Below, piece by piece: positions 16,607-24,685 of a DNA stretch of 64,000 nt. The position numbers and the translations under genes are program-made. Position 1 is the first letter of the stretch, and every line of letters starts with the position of its first letter. Location of the stretch: assembly GCF_000374865.1 (NCBI RefSeq), contig NZ_KB895462.1, positions 1 through 64,000 on the forward strand, read 5' to 3'. The stretch comes from Arthrobacter sp. 135MFCol5.1 (lineage in GTDB: Bacteria; Actinomycetota; Actinomycetes; Actinomycetales; Micrococcaceae). The notes under the pieces were generated by a model. That model saw only the letters and a list, made by a program, of their open reading frames with translations, searched no databases and was not told where the DNA came from.

Positions 16607-16834
16607 ATGCCAAAGATCAGTCCCGAGCTGTTGTCCGTCCTGCGCTGCCCCGTGACCGGCTCGCCCTTGGTCCAGGAAGGCGAAGAACTGGTGGCCACCA
16701 CGGCAGATGAAGCAGGCGTCAAGAACCGGTACGCCATCGAAGACGGTATTCCGTTGCTCCTTCCGCCGGAACTGCTGGCGGCAGCGGCAACGGCGGGCTC
16801 GGACCAGCACGATCCTGCCGCGGCAGGGCAATAA
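16607..16834 (+). CDS. Trm112 family protein
   Basis: This 75-residue Trm112/UPF0434 protein is of the type that activates methyltransferases in eukaryotes and archaea; the bacterial role is less clear. It has the family core LLSVLRCPVTGSPLVQEG, then NRYAIEDGIPLLLPPE. Only one of the usual CPxC cysteines (C16) remains, which is common in bacteria. The ATG follows a CAGGGAGCAAG ribosome binding site. It is followed after 75 bp by ahcY, whose reaction removes the by-product of methylation. Confidence 0.85.
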   Translation: MPKISPELLSVLRCPVTGSPLVQEGEELVATTADEAGVKNRYAIEDGIPLLLPPELLAAAATAGSDQHDPAAAGQ

Positions 16835-16909
16835 GATCCACCTGCACCAGCCCGCACCGAGAAACAGCAGAACGGGGACCAGGACCCCGCCTCAAGCAAA
16901 GGACCATTC

Positions 16910-18376
16910 ATGACTTTTGAGTACAAAGTTGCCGATATCTCCCTGGCGGAAGCCGGGCGGCACCAGATCCGCCTGGCGGAGCACGAAATGCCCGGCCTGA
17001 TGTCCCTGCGCGAAGAATTCGGGTCAACGCAGCCGCTCAAGGGCGCCCGGATCGCAGGCTCCCTGCACATGACGGTGCAGACCGCGGTGCTGATCGAAAC
17101 CCTCACCGCGCTGGGCGCCGAGGTCCGCTGGGCCTCCTGCAACATCTTCTCCACCCAGGACGAGGCCGCAGCGGCAGTTGTCGTGGGCAAGGGAACCGTC
17201 GAGGATCCGCAGGGCGTGCCCGTTTTCGCCTGGAAGGGCGAGACCCTCGAAGAATACTGGTGGACAGCCGAACAGATCCTCACCTGGCCCGGTGCCGAGT
17301 CCAACCCCGAACTGGGTCCCAACATGATCCTGGATGACGGCGGCGACGCCACCATGCTGGTCCACAAGGGTGTCGAGTTCGAGGCCGCGGGCAACGTCCC
17401 CTCCGCCGACCCCGAAGATTCCGAGGAGTACGGTATCTTCCTCGAGGTGCTCCGCCGCTCCCTCGCCGCGGACCCGCAGAAGTGGACCCGCACGGCGGCC
17501 ACCATCAAGGGTGTCAGCGAAGAGACCACCACCGGTGTCCACCGCCTGTACCAGCTCGCGGACCAGGGCAAGCTGCTGTTCCCGGCCATCAACGTCAATG
17601 ACTCCGTCACCAAGAGCAAGTTCGATAACAAGTACGGCATCCGACACTCCCTGCCCGACGGCATCAACCGTGCCACCGACGTGCTCATGGGCGGCAAGGT
17701 CGCCGTCGTCTGCGGGTACGGCGACGTCGGCAAGGGTGCCGCAGAGGCCCTCCGCGGCCAAGGCTCACGGGTGATCGTCACCGAGATCGATCCCATCTGC
17801 GCGCTTCAGGCAGCCATGGACGGCTACCAGGTGGCCAAGCTGGAATCAGTCCTGGCACAGGGCGACATCTTCATCACCACCACGGGCAACAAGGATGTCA
17901 TCATGGCCGAGCACATGGCGGGCATGAAGAACAAGGCCATCGTGGGCAACATCGGCCACTTCGACAACGAAATCGACATTGCCGGCCTTGCCCGCGTTCC
18001 CGGCGTGAAGAAGGTTGAGATCAAGCCGCAGGTCCACGAGTGGGTCTTCGACGCCGGCAGCGACGCCGAGCGCTCCATCATCGTGCTGTCCGAGGGCCGG
18101 CTCCTCAACCTGGGCAACGCCACGGGCCACCCGTCCTTCGTGATGAGCAACTCGTTCGCGAACCAGACCATCGCGCAGATCGAGCTGTGGACCAAGAAGG
18201 ACCAGGACGAGTACGAAAACAAGGTGTACGTCCTGCCCAAGGTCCTGGACGAAAAGGTCGCCCGCCTGCACCTGGACGCTCTGGGCGTGGAGCTCACCGA
18301 GCTGACCAAGGACCAGGCTGAATACCTGGACATCGACGCGGCCGGCCCCTACAAGCCTGAGCACTATCGTTACTGA
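16910..18376 (+). CDS. ahcY: Adenosylhomocysteinase
   Basis: AhcY hydrolyses S-adenosylhomocysteine to adenosine and homocysteine, relieving product inhibition of methyltransferases; it is an NAD-dependent cytosolic tetramer. The 488-residue protein shows [15 protein letters not shown] (substrate site), [32 protein letters not shown], the NAD-binding [16 protein letters not shown], and the C-terminal KYRY-like end PYKPEHYRY. The insertion after residue 160 ([20 protein letters not shown]) is typical of the longer bacterial form. The ATG lies at the start of the conserved region. A strong terminator follows within 10 bp. I do not see an SAH riboswitch in the 75-bp leader. Confidence 0.97.
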   Translation: MTFEYKVADISLAEAGRHQIRLAEHEMPGLMSLREEFGSTQPLKGARIAGSLHMTVQTAVLIETLTALGAEVRWASCNIFSTQDEAAAAVVVGKGTVEDPQGVPVFAWKGETLEEYWWTAEQILTWPGAESNPELGPNMILDDGGDATMLVHKGVEFEAAGNVPSADPEDSEEYGIFLEVLRRSLAADPQKWTRTAATIKGVSEETTTGVHRLYQLADQGKLLFPAINVNDSVTKSKFDNKYGIRHSLPDGINRATDVLMGGKVAVVCGYGDVGKGAAEALRGQGSRVIVTEIDPICALQAAMDGYQVAKLESVLAQGDIFITTTGNKDVIMAEHMAGMKNKAIVGNIGHFDNEIDIAGLARVPGVKKVEIKPQVHEWVFDAGSDAERSIIVLSEGRLLNLGNATGHPSFVMSNSFANQTIAQIELWTKKDQDEYENKVYVLPKVLDEKVARLHLDALGVELTELTKDQAEYLDIDAAGPYKPEHYRY

Positions 18377-18384
18377 CACGTGAG

Positions 18385-18420
18385 GGCCCGGGCGCAGCAA
18401 CGCGCCCGGGCCGTTATTTT
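18385..18420 (+). terminator. Intrinsic terminator of ahcY
   Basis: A perfect 11-bp GC stem (18385-18395 with 18402-18412) closes the AGCAAC loop and is followed by GTTATTTT. It is one of the few hairpins here with a T-rich tail. Confidence 0.85.
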
Positions 18421-18427
18421 CTGCACG

Positions 18428-18433
18428 TAGGAT
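18428..18433 (+). promoter_or_regulatory. -10-like TAGGAT box 7 nt before the Ldt gene
   Basis: TAGGAT is followed by CGACACT and ATG 18441, immediately downstream of the ahcY terminator. Confidence 0.5.
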
Positions 18434-18440
18434 CGACACT

Positions 18441-19679
18441 ATGGAGCCTGAGGAAAAGCCCCGCCGCCGGGGGAGCGTAAAGAAGATTCTCGCCGTAGCA
18501 GCCGTCTGTGTCCTGGCTGCCGTGGGCGGGGTTTTCGCCGCCGTCGCACCGGGCCTTGCTGGGGGTCCGCTCGAATCTGAAGCCTCCTCCGCACTGCGGA
18601 CGTCCCCCGGAATCGCTTCCCCCATCGTGCCCCCGGTGACCCTGGATGCATCGCCGGCCAACGGCGCCAAGCAGGTCAACCCCGCGGCGCCGGTTTCCCT
18701 GAAAGTGGCCAACGGGACCATCCAGCGCGTCACCCTTACCAGTACTGCCGGGAAAATCGTCGAAGGCAGCATCGACCCCAACGGGACGGCATGGTCCGCC
18801 TCCGGCCCCCTGGAGTTCAACACGGACTACAGCTACACGTACGTGGTCAAGGACTCGGCCGGACGCGAAACCAGCACCACCCAGGCCTTCAACACAGTGT
18901 CCAGCTCGCATGAGGCAGATGCCGCCATCTACCCGCTCAACGGCATGAAGGTGGGCGTCGGGCAGCCCTTGCAGATCATCTTCAGCGAGCCGGTAGTCAA
19001 CCGCGACGCCGTCGAAAAGGCCATCAAGGTCACCACCACGGCAGGCCAGAGTGGTGCGTTCCACTGGTACAGCGACACCATGGTCCGGTACCGGCCGGAA
19101 AACTTCTGGGCAGCCAATTCCACCATCACCATGGACATGCAGCTCTTTGGTGTCGACCTGGGCAACGGCCAGATCGCGAACTTCAACAAGAAGGTCAACG
19201 TCTCGATCGGAGACAAGAAGGTGGCGGTCGCGGATGCTACCGCGCACACGTTCACGCTCAGCGTCAACGACCAGCCGGTCAAGACGCTGCCGGTCAGCAT
19301 GGGGGACAAACGGTTCCCTTCGGCCAAGGGATACGCGGTGCTGATGGAGAAGAACAGGTTTGACCATTTCCGGGCCTCGACCATCGGGCTGAAACCCGGT
19401 GACCCCGCCTACTACGGTGAAGCCGACGTCGAATACACCATCCGCCTCACCCTGAGCGGCGCCTACATCCACCAGGCGCTCGAATCCGCCTACCCTTACA
19501 TCGGGAACACCAACGTCTCGCACGGCTGCATCGGATTCCTGCCCGATGGCGCAGCCTGGGTGTTCGACAACATGGGAACCGGAGACGTGGTCCAGATCAT
19601 CAACACCGAGGGCGACTACGCGGCCAACACTGACGGCTACGGCGACTGGAACATCCCGTGGAACGAGTACGCCAACTGA
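18441..19679 (+). CDS. L,D-transpeptidase (LdtB-like, Ig-like domains plus YkuD)
   Basis: L,D-transpeptidases form 3-3 crosslinks between meso-DAP or similar residues of peptidoglycan stems, outside the membrane. The 412-residue protein has a positively charged N-terminus and a membrane/signal segment (about 14-38), two Ig-like domains (about 65-165 and 165-255, NPAAPVSLKVANGTIQRVTL), and the YkuD domain ending in VSHGCIGFLPDGAAWVF, with catalytic C363 and H361. Unlike mycobacterial LdtB it has no convincing lipobox cysteine. It is a stand-alone gene starting 7 nt after a TAGGAT box and ends 1 bp from the convergent RDD gene. Confidence 0.92.
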   Translation: MEPEEKPRRRGSVKKILAVAAVCVLAAVGGVFAAVAPGLAGGPLESEASSALRTSPGIASPIVPPVTLDASPANGAKQVNPAAPVSLKVANGTIQRVTLTSTAGKIVEGSIDPNGTAWSASGPLEFNTDYSYTYVVKDSAGRETSTTQAFNTVSSSHEADAAIYPLNGMKVGVGQPLQIIFSEPVVNRDAVEKAIKVTTTAGQSGAFHWYSDTMVRYRPENFWAANSTITMDMQLFGVDLGNGQIANFNKKVNVSIGDKKVAVADATAHTFTLSVNDQPVKTLPVSMGDKRFPSAKGYAVLMEKNRFDHFRASTIGLKPGDPAYYGEADVEYTIRLTLSGAYIHQALESAYPYIGNTNVSHGCIGFLPDGAAWVFDNMGTGDVVQIINTEGDYAANTDGYGDWNIPWNEYAN

Positions 19680-19680
19680 G

Positions 19681-20481
19681 TCAGCCGTTGAACGGCAGCC
19701 GCTGGAGCCGTTGACCCACCGAGGAATTCCGGCGGCGCGATTCAGAAAGCCTGGTGAACTCCCGGTTCCGGCGCTCGGCGACGACGGCGGCCAGGAAGTG
19801 GTCAGGGCCGGTCCCCGGGGGCGGCGCGGGGGATACGTGCGACGACAGTTCGGAGGCGATCGCCGCGGCCATCTGCGCCCTGGACTGCGGCGCCATCCGG
19901 CCGGCCTGGCGAATGAACTGCGCCGCCCTGCGGGCCGTGGCGTCCGGAATCCGGCCGATGTCCGCGGCCGCTGCCCAGGGCTGCAGGTGCGGCGGCACGA
20001 ACACGCGGATTGCTGCGTCGGCAGGCACCCGGCTGCGGACCGCGTAGGTGCCGGCCAACATATCGCCCAGGCGGCGGGATTTGTCGTTGAAGAGCGCCAC
20101 CGCGCATGCCAGGCCGCCGAACGTCAGGTAGATTTCGAGGAATCCCGTCAGTCCCCGGATCAGCGCGTGCCGGAACCTGATACTGCCGCCGTCTTCGCGG
20201 ACAACCCGGAGGCCGGTGGCTAACTTGCCCAGCGACCTGCCCCGGCTCAGGGTCTCGACCCCCACCGGGACGACGACGAGGCAGAACACCGCGGCGGTCA
20301 GGGCCAGCGCACGCGCGGCGGCCTCATCCAGGTCCCTGCCGGCGGCGGCCAGGCCAAACATGAATCCCACCAGCAGGACCACATGGAAGACGACGTCGAT
20401 GACGAGGCCCAGAGCGCGGGCGGCGAAGGTGGCCGGCCGAAGTTCGAGGACGACTGCTTCGCCGGTGATGATTGGACTCAC
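19681..20481 (-). CDS. RDD family membrane protein
   Basis: RDD domain proteins are small membrane proteins of mostly unknown or transporter-like role. This one, about 266 residues, has the family core RPATFAARALGLVIDVVFH (with conserved R and D), then a second helix and SLGKLATGLRVVREDGG, and a third helix followed by KSRRLGDMLAGTYAV. The C-terminal 110 residues are soluble and charged. I prefer GTG 20481 because the conserved VSPIITGEAVVLELRP begins there behind an AGGGAC sequence; ATG 20523 would add 14 residues. It is divergent from the SpoIIM-like gene, a pairing that in mycobacteria stands next to a MoxR-DUF58 operon. Confidence 0.87.
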   Translation of the reverse strand: MSPIITGEAVVLELRPATFAARALGLVIDVVFHVVLLVGFMFGLAAAGRDLDEAAARALALTAAVFCLVVVPVGVETLSRGRSLGKLATGLRVVREDGGSIRFRHALIRGLTGFLEIYLTFGGLACAVALFNDKSRRLGDMLAGTYAVRSRVPADAAIRVFVPPHLQPWAAAADIGRIPDATARRAAQFIRQAGRMAPQSRAQMAAAIASELSSHVSPAPPPGTGPDHFLAAVVAERRNREFTRLSESRRRNSSVGQRLQRLPFNG

Positions 20482-20556
20482 TGCGTCCCTGCCCTTCGCA
20501 GCTGGTGATGCGGACGACCGCATGGGTGCGGACGGTCAAAGTCTAATGCCGGGCGC

Positions 20557-20562
20557 TAGGCT
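20557..20562 (+). promoter_or_regulatory. -10-like TAGGCT box 6 nt before the SpoIIM-like gene
   Basis: TAGGCT is followed by GTAGCC and GTG 20569, a leaderless-type arrangement. Confidence 0.5.
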
Positions 20563-20568
20563 GTAGCC

Positions 20569-21561
20569 GTGGATATGGACGCCTTCTCCGCCGTGAACGC
20601 GGACAAGTGGTCGCGGCTGAAGGAGCTCGCTGCCAAACGCAGGCTCACGGGTGCCGAGGCCGATGAACTGCTGGCCCTGTACCAATCCGTGTCCGGGCAC
20701 CTGTCACTGGTTCGTTCCATTGCACCCGAGAGTGCATTGTCGGCCTCGCTCTCCGCCACGCTCGCCTCGGCCAGGACCCGCTTCACCGGTGCCCGGTCCA
20801 ACGCGATGGCAGACCTTGCGAGGTTCTTCGTGGCGGCCCTGCCGGCTGCGCTGTACCGGCTGAGGTGGCTCACGATGGCCTGCGGGGCAGTCTTCGTCCT
20901 CGTCGCTGCCGCCTACGCGGCGTGGATCGGAACGTCCCCGGATGCCCTCCGTGCGGTGGCATCCGAATCCGCCGCCGCGCAGTATGTCGACCAGGACTTC
21001 ATCAACTATTACTCGGAAAATCCGGCAGCATCCTTCGCCGGGGCTGTGTGGACCAACAACGCCTGGATCTGCGCCCAGGCGGTGGCCCTCGGAATTACCG
21101 GCGTCTGGGTGCCGATGATCCTGTTCAACAACGCACAGGGCGTGGGAATTGCGGCCGGGATCTTCGCATCTGCCGGCAAATCCGATGTTTTCTTCAGCTA
21201 CATCCTGCCGCACGGCCTGATGGAGCTCACCGCCGTCTTTGTGGCCTCCGCTGCCGGCCTGCGCATCTTTTGGGCTATGGTCTCACCGGGTCCGCGGACC
21301 AGGAGCCGCGCCGTGGCGGAAGAGGGCAGGTCGCTGGTTACGGTGGCCCTGGGGTTGGTCCTGGTGCTGTTCGTCTCGGGCCTCGTGGAAGGTTTCGTGA
21401 CGCCCAGCCCGCTGCCGGCTTGGGCCAGGATTGGCATCGGCGCGGCGGTTCTTGCTGCGTACTGGCTTTATGTCCTGGTGTGGGGCCGTCGGGCCTACCT
21501 GGCAGGGGAACGCTGCGACCTTCGCAGCGAAGACGCGGGCTATACGGAAATCGCTGCCTGA
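20569..21561 (+). CDS. SpoIIM-like (DUF95) integral membrane protein
   Basis: The 330-residue protein resembles the stage II sporulation protein M / DUF95 family found in non-sporulating actinobacteria. An N-terminal soluble alpha-helical part (1-95, WSRLKELAAKRRLTGAEADE) precedes about five membrane helices. The family core includes VWTNNAWICAQAVALGITG and SYILPHGLMELTAVFVA; the PHG-x2-E motif is the hallmark. It starts at GTG 20569 after a TAGGCT box; ATG 20575 is two codons later. It is divergent from the RDD gene and probably works with it and with the MoxR-DUF58-transglutaminase products encoded about 8 kb away; the linkage is inferred from mycobacterial gene order. Confidence 0.85.
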   Translation: MDMDAFSAVNADKWSRLKELAAKRRLTGAEADELLALYQSVSGHLSLVRSIAPESALSASLSATLASARTRFTGARSNAMADLARFFVAALPAALYRLRWLTMACGAVFVLVAAAYAAWIGTSPDALRAVASESAAAQYVDQDFINYYSENPAASFAGAVWTNNAWICAQAVALGITGVWVPMILFNNAQGVGIAAGIFASAGKSDVFFSYILPHGLMELTAVFVASAAGLRIFWAMVSPGPRTRSRAVAEEGRSLVTVALGLVLVLFVSGLVEGFVTPSPLPAWARIGIGAAVLAAYWLYVLVWGRRAYLAGERCDLRSEDAGYTEIAA

Positions 21562-21629
21562 ATCGTTGTAATCCAGACGGGGTGGTTCCTCGCCCAGCCG
21601 AAGTTCCGGACGGTAGGCTCGAGGGCAGA

Positions 21630-21689
21630 ATGAATCGCGCCGGCAGACTTGGACCGGTGCGGAACCTGACGGAAGTGACGCTGCTGTGA
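21630..21689 (+). CDS. Possible 19-codon leader ORF coupled to the DUF1461 gene
   Basis: ATG 21630 opens a 19-residue frame whose TGA (21687-21689) overlaps the GTG start (21686) of the next gene as GTGA. A TAGGCT box (21614-21619) lies 10 nt upstream and CGAGGG could serve as a ribosome binding site. The overlap would couple translation. It could equally be chance; the peptide (MNRAGRLGPVRNLTEVTLL) has no run of regulatory codons. Confidence 0.25.
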   Translation: MNRAGRLGPVRNLTEVTLL

Positions 21690-22798
21690 ACGACGAAACA
21701 CCGGCCCGCGCCAAAAGCGAAGCGCCGCAGCCGGAACCGATCCTGGACACCTCCGGGGATTCCGACGAGCCCGCGTTTTCCTGGCTGACACCTGCCGGTG
21801 GTAAGACTTCCGGCCGGGAAGACGCTGTACAGGAAACCAAAGCACCGCAGGCGGACAGCAGGGCGGGCCGCCGGGCGGCGGAATCCGCCGTCGGCTCCTC
21901 CGGCACGGGATCTTCGGCCGACGGGTCCTCGCAGGCGGCGGCCGGGACATCCGTTAAGGAGCCCCGCGGCTCAGCCGGCCAGGTCTTCAAGGAACCGCTT
22001 CCCACCTCCGCCCTGCACGTCCGGCCGCCCGAGGAAGAAGTGGAGCGCCGCAACGCCCAGCGCGAAAGCGCCGCGAACGCCAAACCGGTTGCCCCCCGCG
22101 TCATGCAGGTCCTGCTGGCCGTCATCTACCCCTTCATCCTCCTCATCCTGGCCGTCCGGGCAGTGACCAGCCCGCTCTTCCTCTGGGTGGAATACAACCG
22201 TCCCGGTTTCCCCGGCGACGGATACGGCTTCAGCACTGACGACAGGATGACCTACGGCTCCTACGCCGTTGACTACCTGAGTAACTGGGCCGGCCCGCGG
22301 TACCTGGGAGACCTGGTGCAGCGCGGCGGCGAAAAGCTCTTCAAGGACGGCGAGGTCAGCCACATGGCTGACGTCAAGACGGTCATCCTCTCCACCTTCG
22401 GCGCCGGCACCGCGCTGCTCATCCTCGCCCTGATCGCCCTCGTGTACCTCCGCAGGCGCAGCACCGGCGGAATCCGGCGCGCCCTCTTCGCCGGTTCGAT
22501 CATTACCCTCGTCCTGATCCTGGGCCTGGGCACGCTGGCAGCCTTGGGCTGGCAGCAGTTCTTCACCGAATTCCACCGGATCTTCTTTGCCGACGGGTCC
22601 TGGACCTTCAGCCTGGATGACACCCTGATCCGGCTGTTCCCGAGCCAGTTCTGGATCGACGCCGGCATCGGCATCGGCGGCATGGTGCTCCTGGCATCCA
22701 TCATCACGCTGGTGCTCACCTGGCCCACGCGTCGCCGGCGCGGTATTGTCCGGGAGGACACGGACGCCGAGGAGCCGGTGCCGGCGGATCAGCCGTAA
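21686..22798 (+). CDS. DUF1461/TIGR01906 integral membrane protein
   Basis: The 370-residue protein has a disordered, charged N-terminus (1-135) and four predicted membrane helices (about 138-160, 235-255, 266-287, 325-346). A conserved extracytoplasmic FHRIFFADGSWTFSLDDTLI segment and DDTLIRLFPSQFW (311-323) match TIGR01906/DUF1461. The same family includes Firmicutes Lit, the lipoprotein intramolecular acyl transferase, which shares the FHxxFF and RLxPxxF signatures, so a role in lipoprotein acyl editing is possible but only an inference. It starts at GTG 21686, overlapping a short upstream frame. It converges on the acyl-CoA synthetase gene with a 10-bp overlap. The long N-terminal extension is not part of the family core. 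Confidence 0.78.
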   Translation: MNDETPARAKSEAPQPEPILDTSGDSDEPAFSWLTPAGGKTSGREDAVQETKAPQADSRAGRRAAESAVGSSGTGSSADGSSQAAAGTSVKEPRGSAGQVFKEPLPTSALHVRPPEEEVERRNAQRESAANAKPVAPRVMQVLLAVIYPFILLILAVRAVTSPLFLWVEYNRPGFPGDGYGFSTDDRMTYGSYAVDYLSNWAGPRYLGDLVQRGGEKLFKDGEVSHMADVKTVILSTFGAGTALLILALIALVYLRRRSTGGIRRALFAGSIITLVLILGLGTLAALGWQQFFTEFHRIFFADGSWTFSLDDTLIRLFPSQFWIDAGIGIGGMVLLASIITLVLTWPTRRRRGIVREDTDAEEPVPADQP

Positions 22799-24618
22799 AT
22801 CCTGGCGATCTCCGCCTCATACTGCTGGACCACGGCGGCCCGCTTGAGTTTCAGTGATGGCGTCAGGTGTCCTGACTCCACCGTGAACTCGGTGTTGAGA
22901 AGCGTAAAGGTGCGCACTGACTCGGCTTTGGACACCAGCTGGTTGGCCAGGTCCACCGCTTCCTGGACGGCGGCGAGGACCTGGGGATCGCTGGTTGCCT
23001 CGCTGAGGGGGAGCGGCGGGAGGCCACGCTCCTCCCGCCAGTTGGCCACGCCTTCCGGGTCAAGGGTAAGCAAAGCGGACACGAACGGCTTCCCGTCTCC
23101 CACCAGCACCGCATGCCCCACCAGCTGATGGGTCCGGATCTTCTCTTCCAGCGGGCCAGGCGCCACATTCTTGCCGCCCGCGGTGACCAGCAGGTCCTTT
23201 TTCCGGCCGGTGACGGTGAGGAAACCGTCCTTATCCAGCACACCAAGGTCCCCGGTCCGGAAGAAATTATCCACGAACGCCTCCGCGTTCGCGGCCGGGT
23301 TTGCGTGATAGCCACGGAAGACGCCAATTCCCTTGACCAGGATCTCTCCGTCTTCGGCCACCCGGATGGTGGTACCGGGAACGGGGATCCCCACCGTTCC
23401 CACCTTGGTGCGGGTCGGCGTGTTGGCCGTGCACGGTGCCGTGGTTTCGGTCAGCCCGTAGCCTTCCAGGACGGGAATGCCCACGCCCCGGAAGAAGTGT
23501 GCGTCCTCCAAAGCCAGGGGACTGGCCCCCGACACCGTGTATCCCACCTCGCCGCCCAGCGCCTGCCGCAGCCGGGGATAGACCAGCCGGTCAAACAGTC
23601 CGTGCCGCACGCGGTTGAGCAGGCCAGGGCCCGGTCCCTCGCCCCGGTTCTGCCGGTCTTGCTCCTTTGAGTATTCGATTGCTGCCGCCGAGGCCGCGTC
23701 GAACAGCCGGCCCTTGCCCGCAACCGCGGCCTTATGGGCCGCCGTTGCCCGGACCTTCTCGAAGATCCGCGGCACCACCAAAAGGAACGTCGGCCGGAAC
23801 GAACCCAAGTCCTCCAGCAGCTGCGCCGCGCCCGGGGTGTGCCCCAGGGTTGCCCCTGCGGTGAGGCACACCACCTGCACAGCCCGAGCCAGCACATGGG
23901 CCAACGGAAGGAACATCAGTGTGCGAGGCTGGCCTTGCTGCAGGACTTCCGGCAGGAAAGCGACGATGTTCTTGGCCACCAGCGCGAAGTTCCCATGCGT
24001 GATCTCACATCCTTTGGGCTTGCCGGTGGTGCCCGACGTGTACACCAGGGACGCGAGATCGGCCAGGCCGGCATGGCTGCGCTGCCTTTCCAGCTCGGTG
24101 TCGCTGACGCCGGTACCGGCCGCGGCAAGGCTGGCAAGGTCCGGGGCCTCGCCGTCGTAATCCATCCGCACCACGTTGACCAGGCGGTCCCTGAGGACGT
24201 CGGAACCTGCCAGGACTCCGGCCACGAGCTGCACCGTCGCACGGTCGCCGGCGAACACGCGGCGGACCCCTGCGTCCTGGATGATCCACTCCACCTGGCT
24301 GGCGGATGACGTTTCGTAGATCGGCACCGTAACGCCGCCGGCGAACCAGATGGCGAAATCCACCAGGGTCCACTCGTAGGAGGTGCGGGCCATCACTGCC
24401 ACCGTGTCGCCGGGTTCAAGGCCGCCGGCGATGAGCCCCTTGGCCAGCGCGCTGACGTCCTGGAGGAACTTCTGCGCGGAAACGTCCACCCAACCGTTTG
24501 GGCCCTTGCGCCGGTACAGCGCGTGGGCGGGGTTTGCGGCATGCTGCTCCAGCAGCAGGTCAGTCACGTTGCTGTTGGCATCAAGCTCAACCAGCAGTTC
24601 CGTGCTCGCTTCTCTCAC
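22789..24618 (-). CDS. Long-chain fatty acid-CoA ligase (FadD15-like)
   Basis: The 609-residue AMP-dependent synthetase adenylates a fatty acid and transfers it to CoA. The ATP-binding P-loop YTSGTTGKPKG is preceded by a motif typical of long-chain enzymes (FAIWFAGGVTVPIYETSSA). The adenylate motif GYGLTETTAP and the hinge region TGRKKDLLVTAGGKNVAPGP are also clear. It is close to the bacterial FadD15/FACL group that carries the FLPLAHVLAR block. It lies 67 bp downstream of the O-mannosyltransferase stop on the same strand, so it may be co-transcribed with it. Confidence 0.9.
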   Translation of the reverse strand: MREASTELLVELDANSNVTDLLLEQHAANPAHALYRRKGPNGWVDVSAQKFLQDVSALAKGLIAGGLEPGDTVAVMARTSYEWTLVDFAIWFAGGVTVPIYETSSASQVEWIIQDAGVRRVFAGDRATVQLVAGVLAGSDVLRDRLVNVVRMDYDGEAPDLASLAAAGTGVSDTELERQRSHAGLADLASLVYTSGTTGKPKGCEITHGNFALVAKNIVAFLPEVLQQGQPRTLMFLPLAHVLARAVQVVCLTAGATLGHTPGAAQLLEDLGSFRPTFLLVVPRIFEKVRATAAHKAAVAGKGRLFDAASAAAIEYSKEQDRQNRGEGPGPGLLNRVRHGLFDRLVYPRLRQALGGEVGYTVSGASPLALEDAHFFRGVGIPVLEGYGLTETTAPCTANTPTRTKVGTVGIPVPGTTIRVAEDGEILVKGIGVFRGYHANPAANAEAFVDNFFRTGDLGVLDKDGFLTVTGRKKDLLVTAGGKNVAPGPLEEKIRTHQLVGHAVLVGDGKPFVSALLTLDPEGVANWREERGLPPLPLSEATSDPQVLAAVQEAVDLANQLVSKAESVRTFTLLNTEFTVESGHLTPSLKLKRAAVVQQYEAEIARIYG

Positions 24619-24685
24619 AGCAGGTCTCCGTTTCCGCTGCCACGCCGCGGCGGCGGCTCCAACAGGTCTCTAGTGCCATCCTGCC

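Noticed and set aside
16835-16909. SAH riboswitch upstream of ahcY
   Set aside because: Only a 5-bp CGGGG/CCCCG stem is visible in 75 bp; the conserved SAH riboswitch core is not seen.
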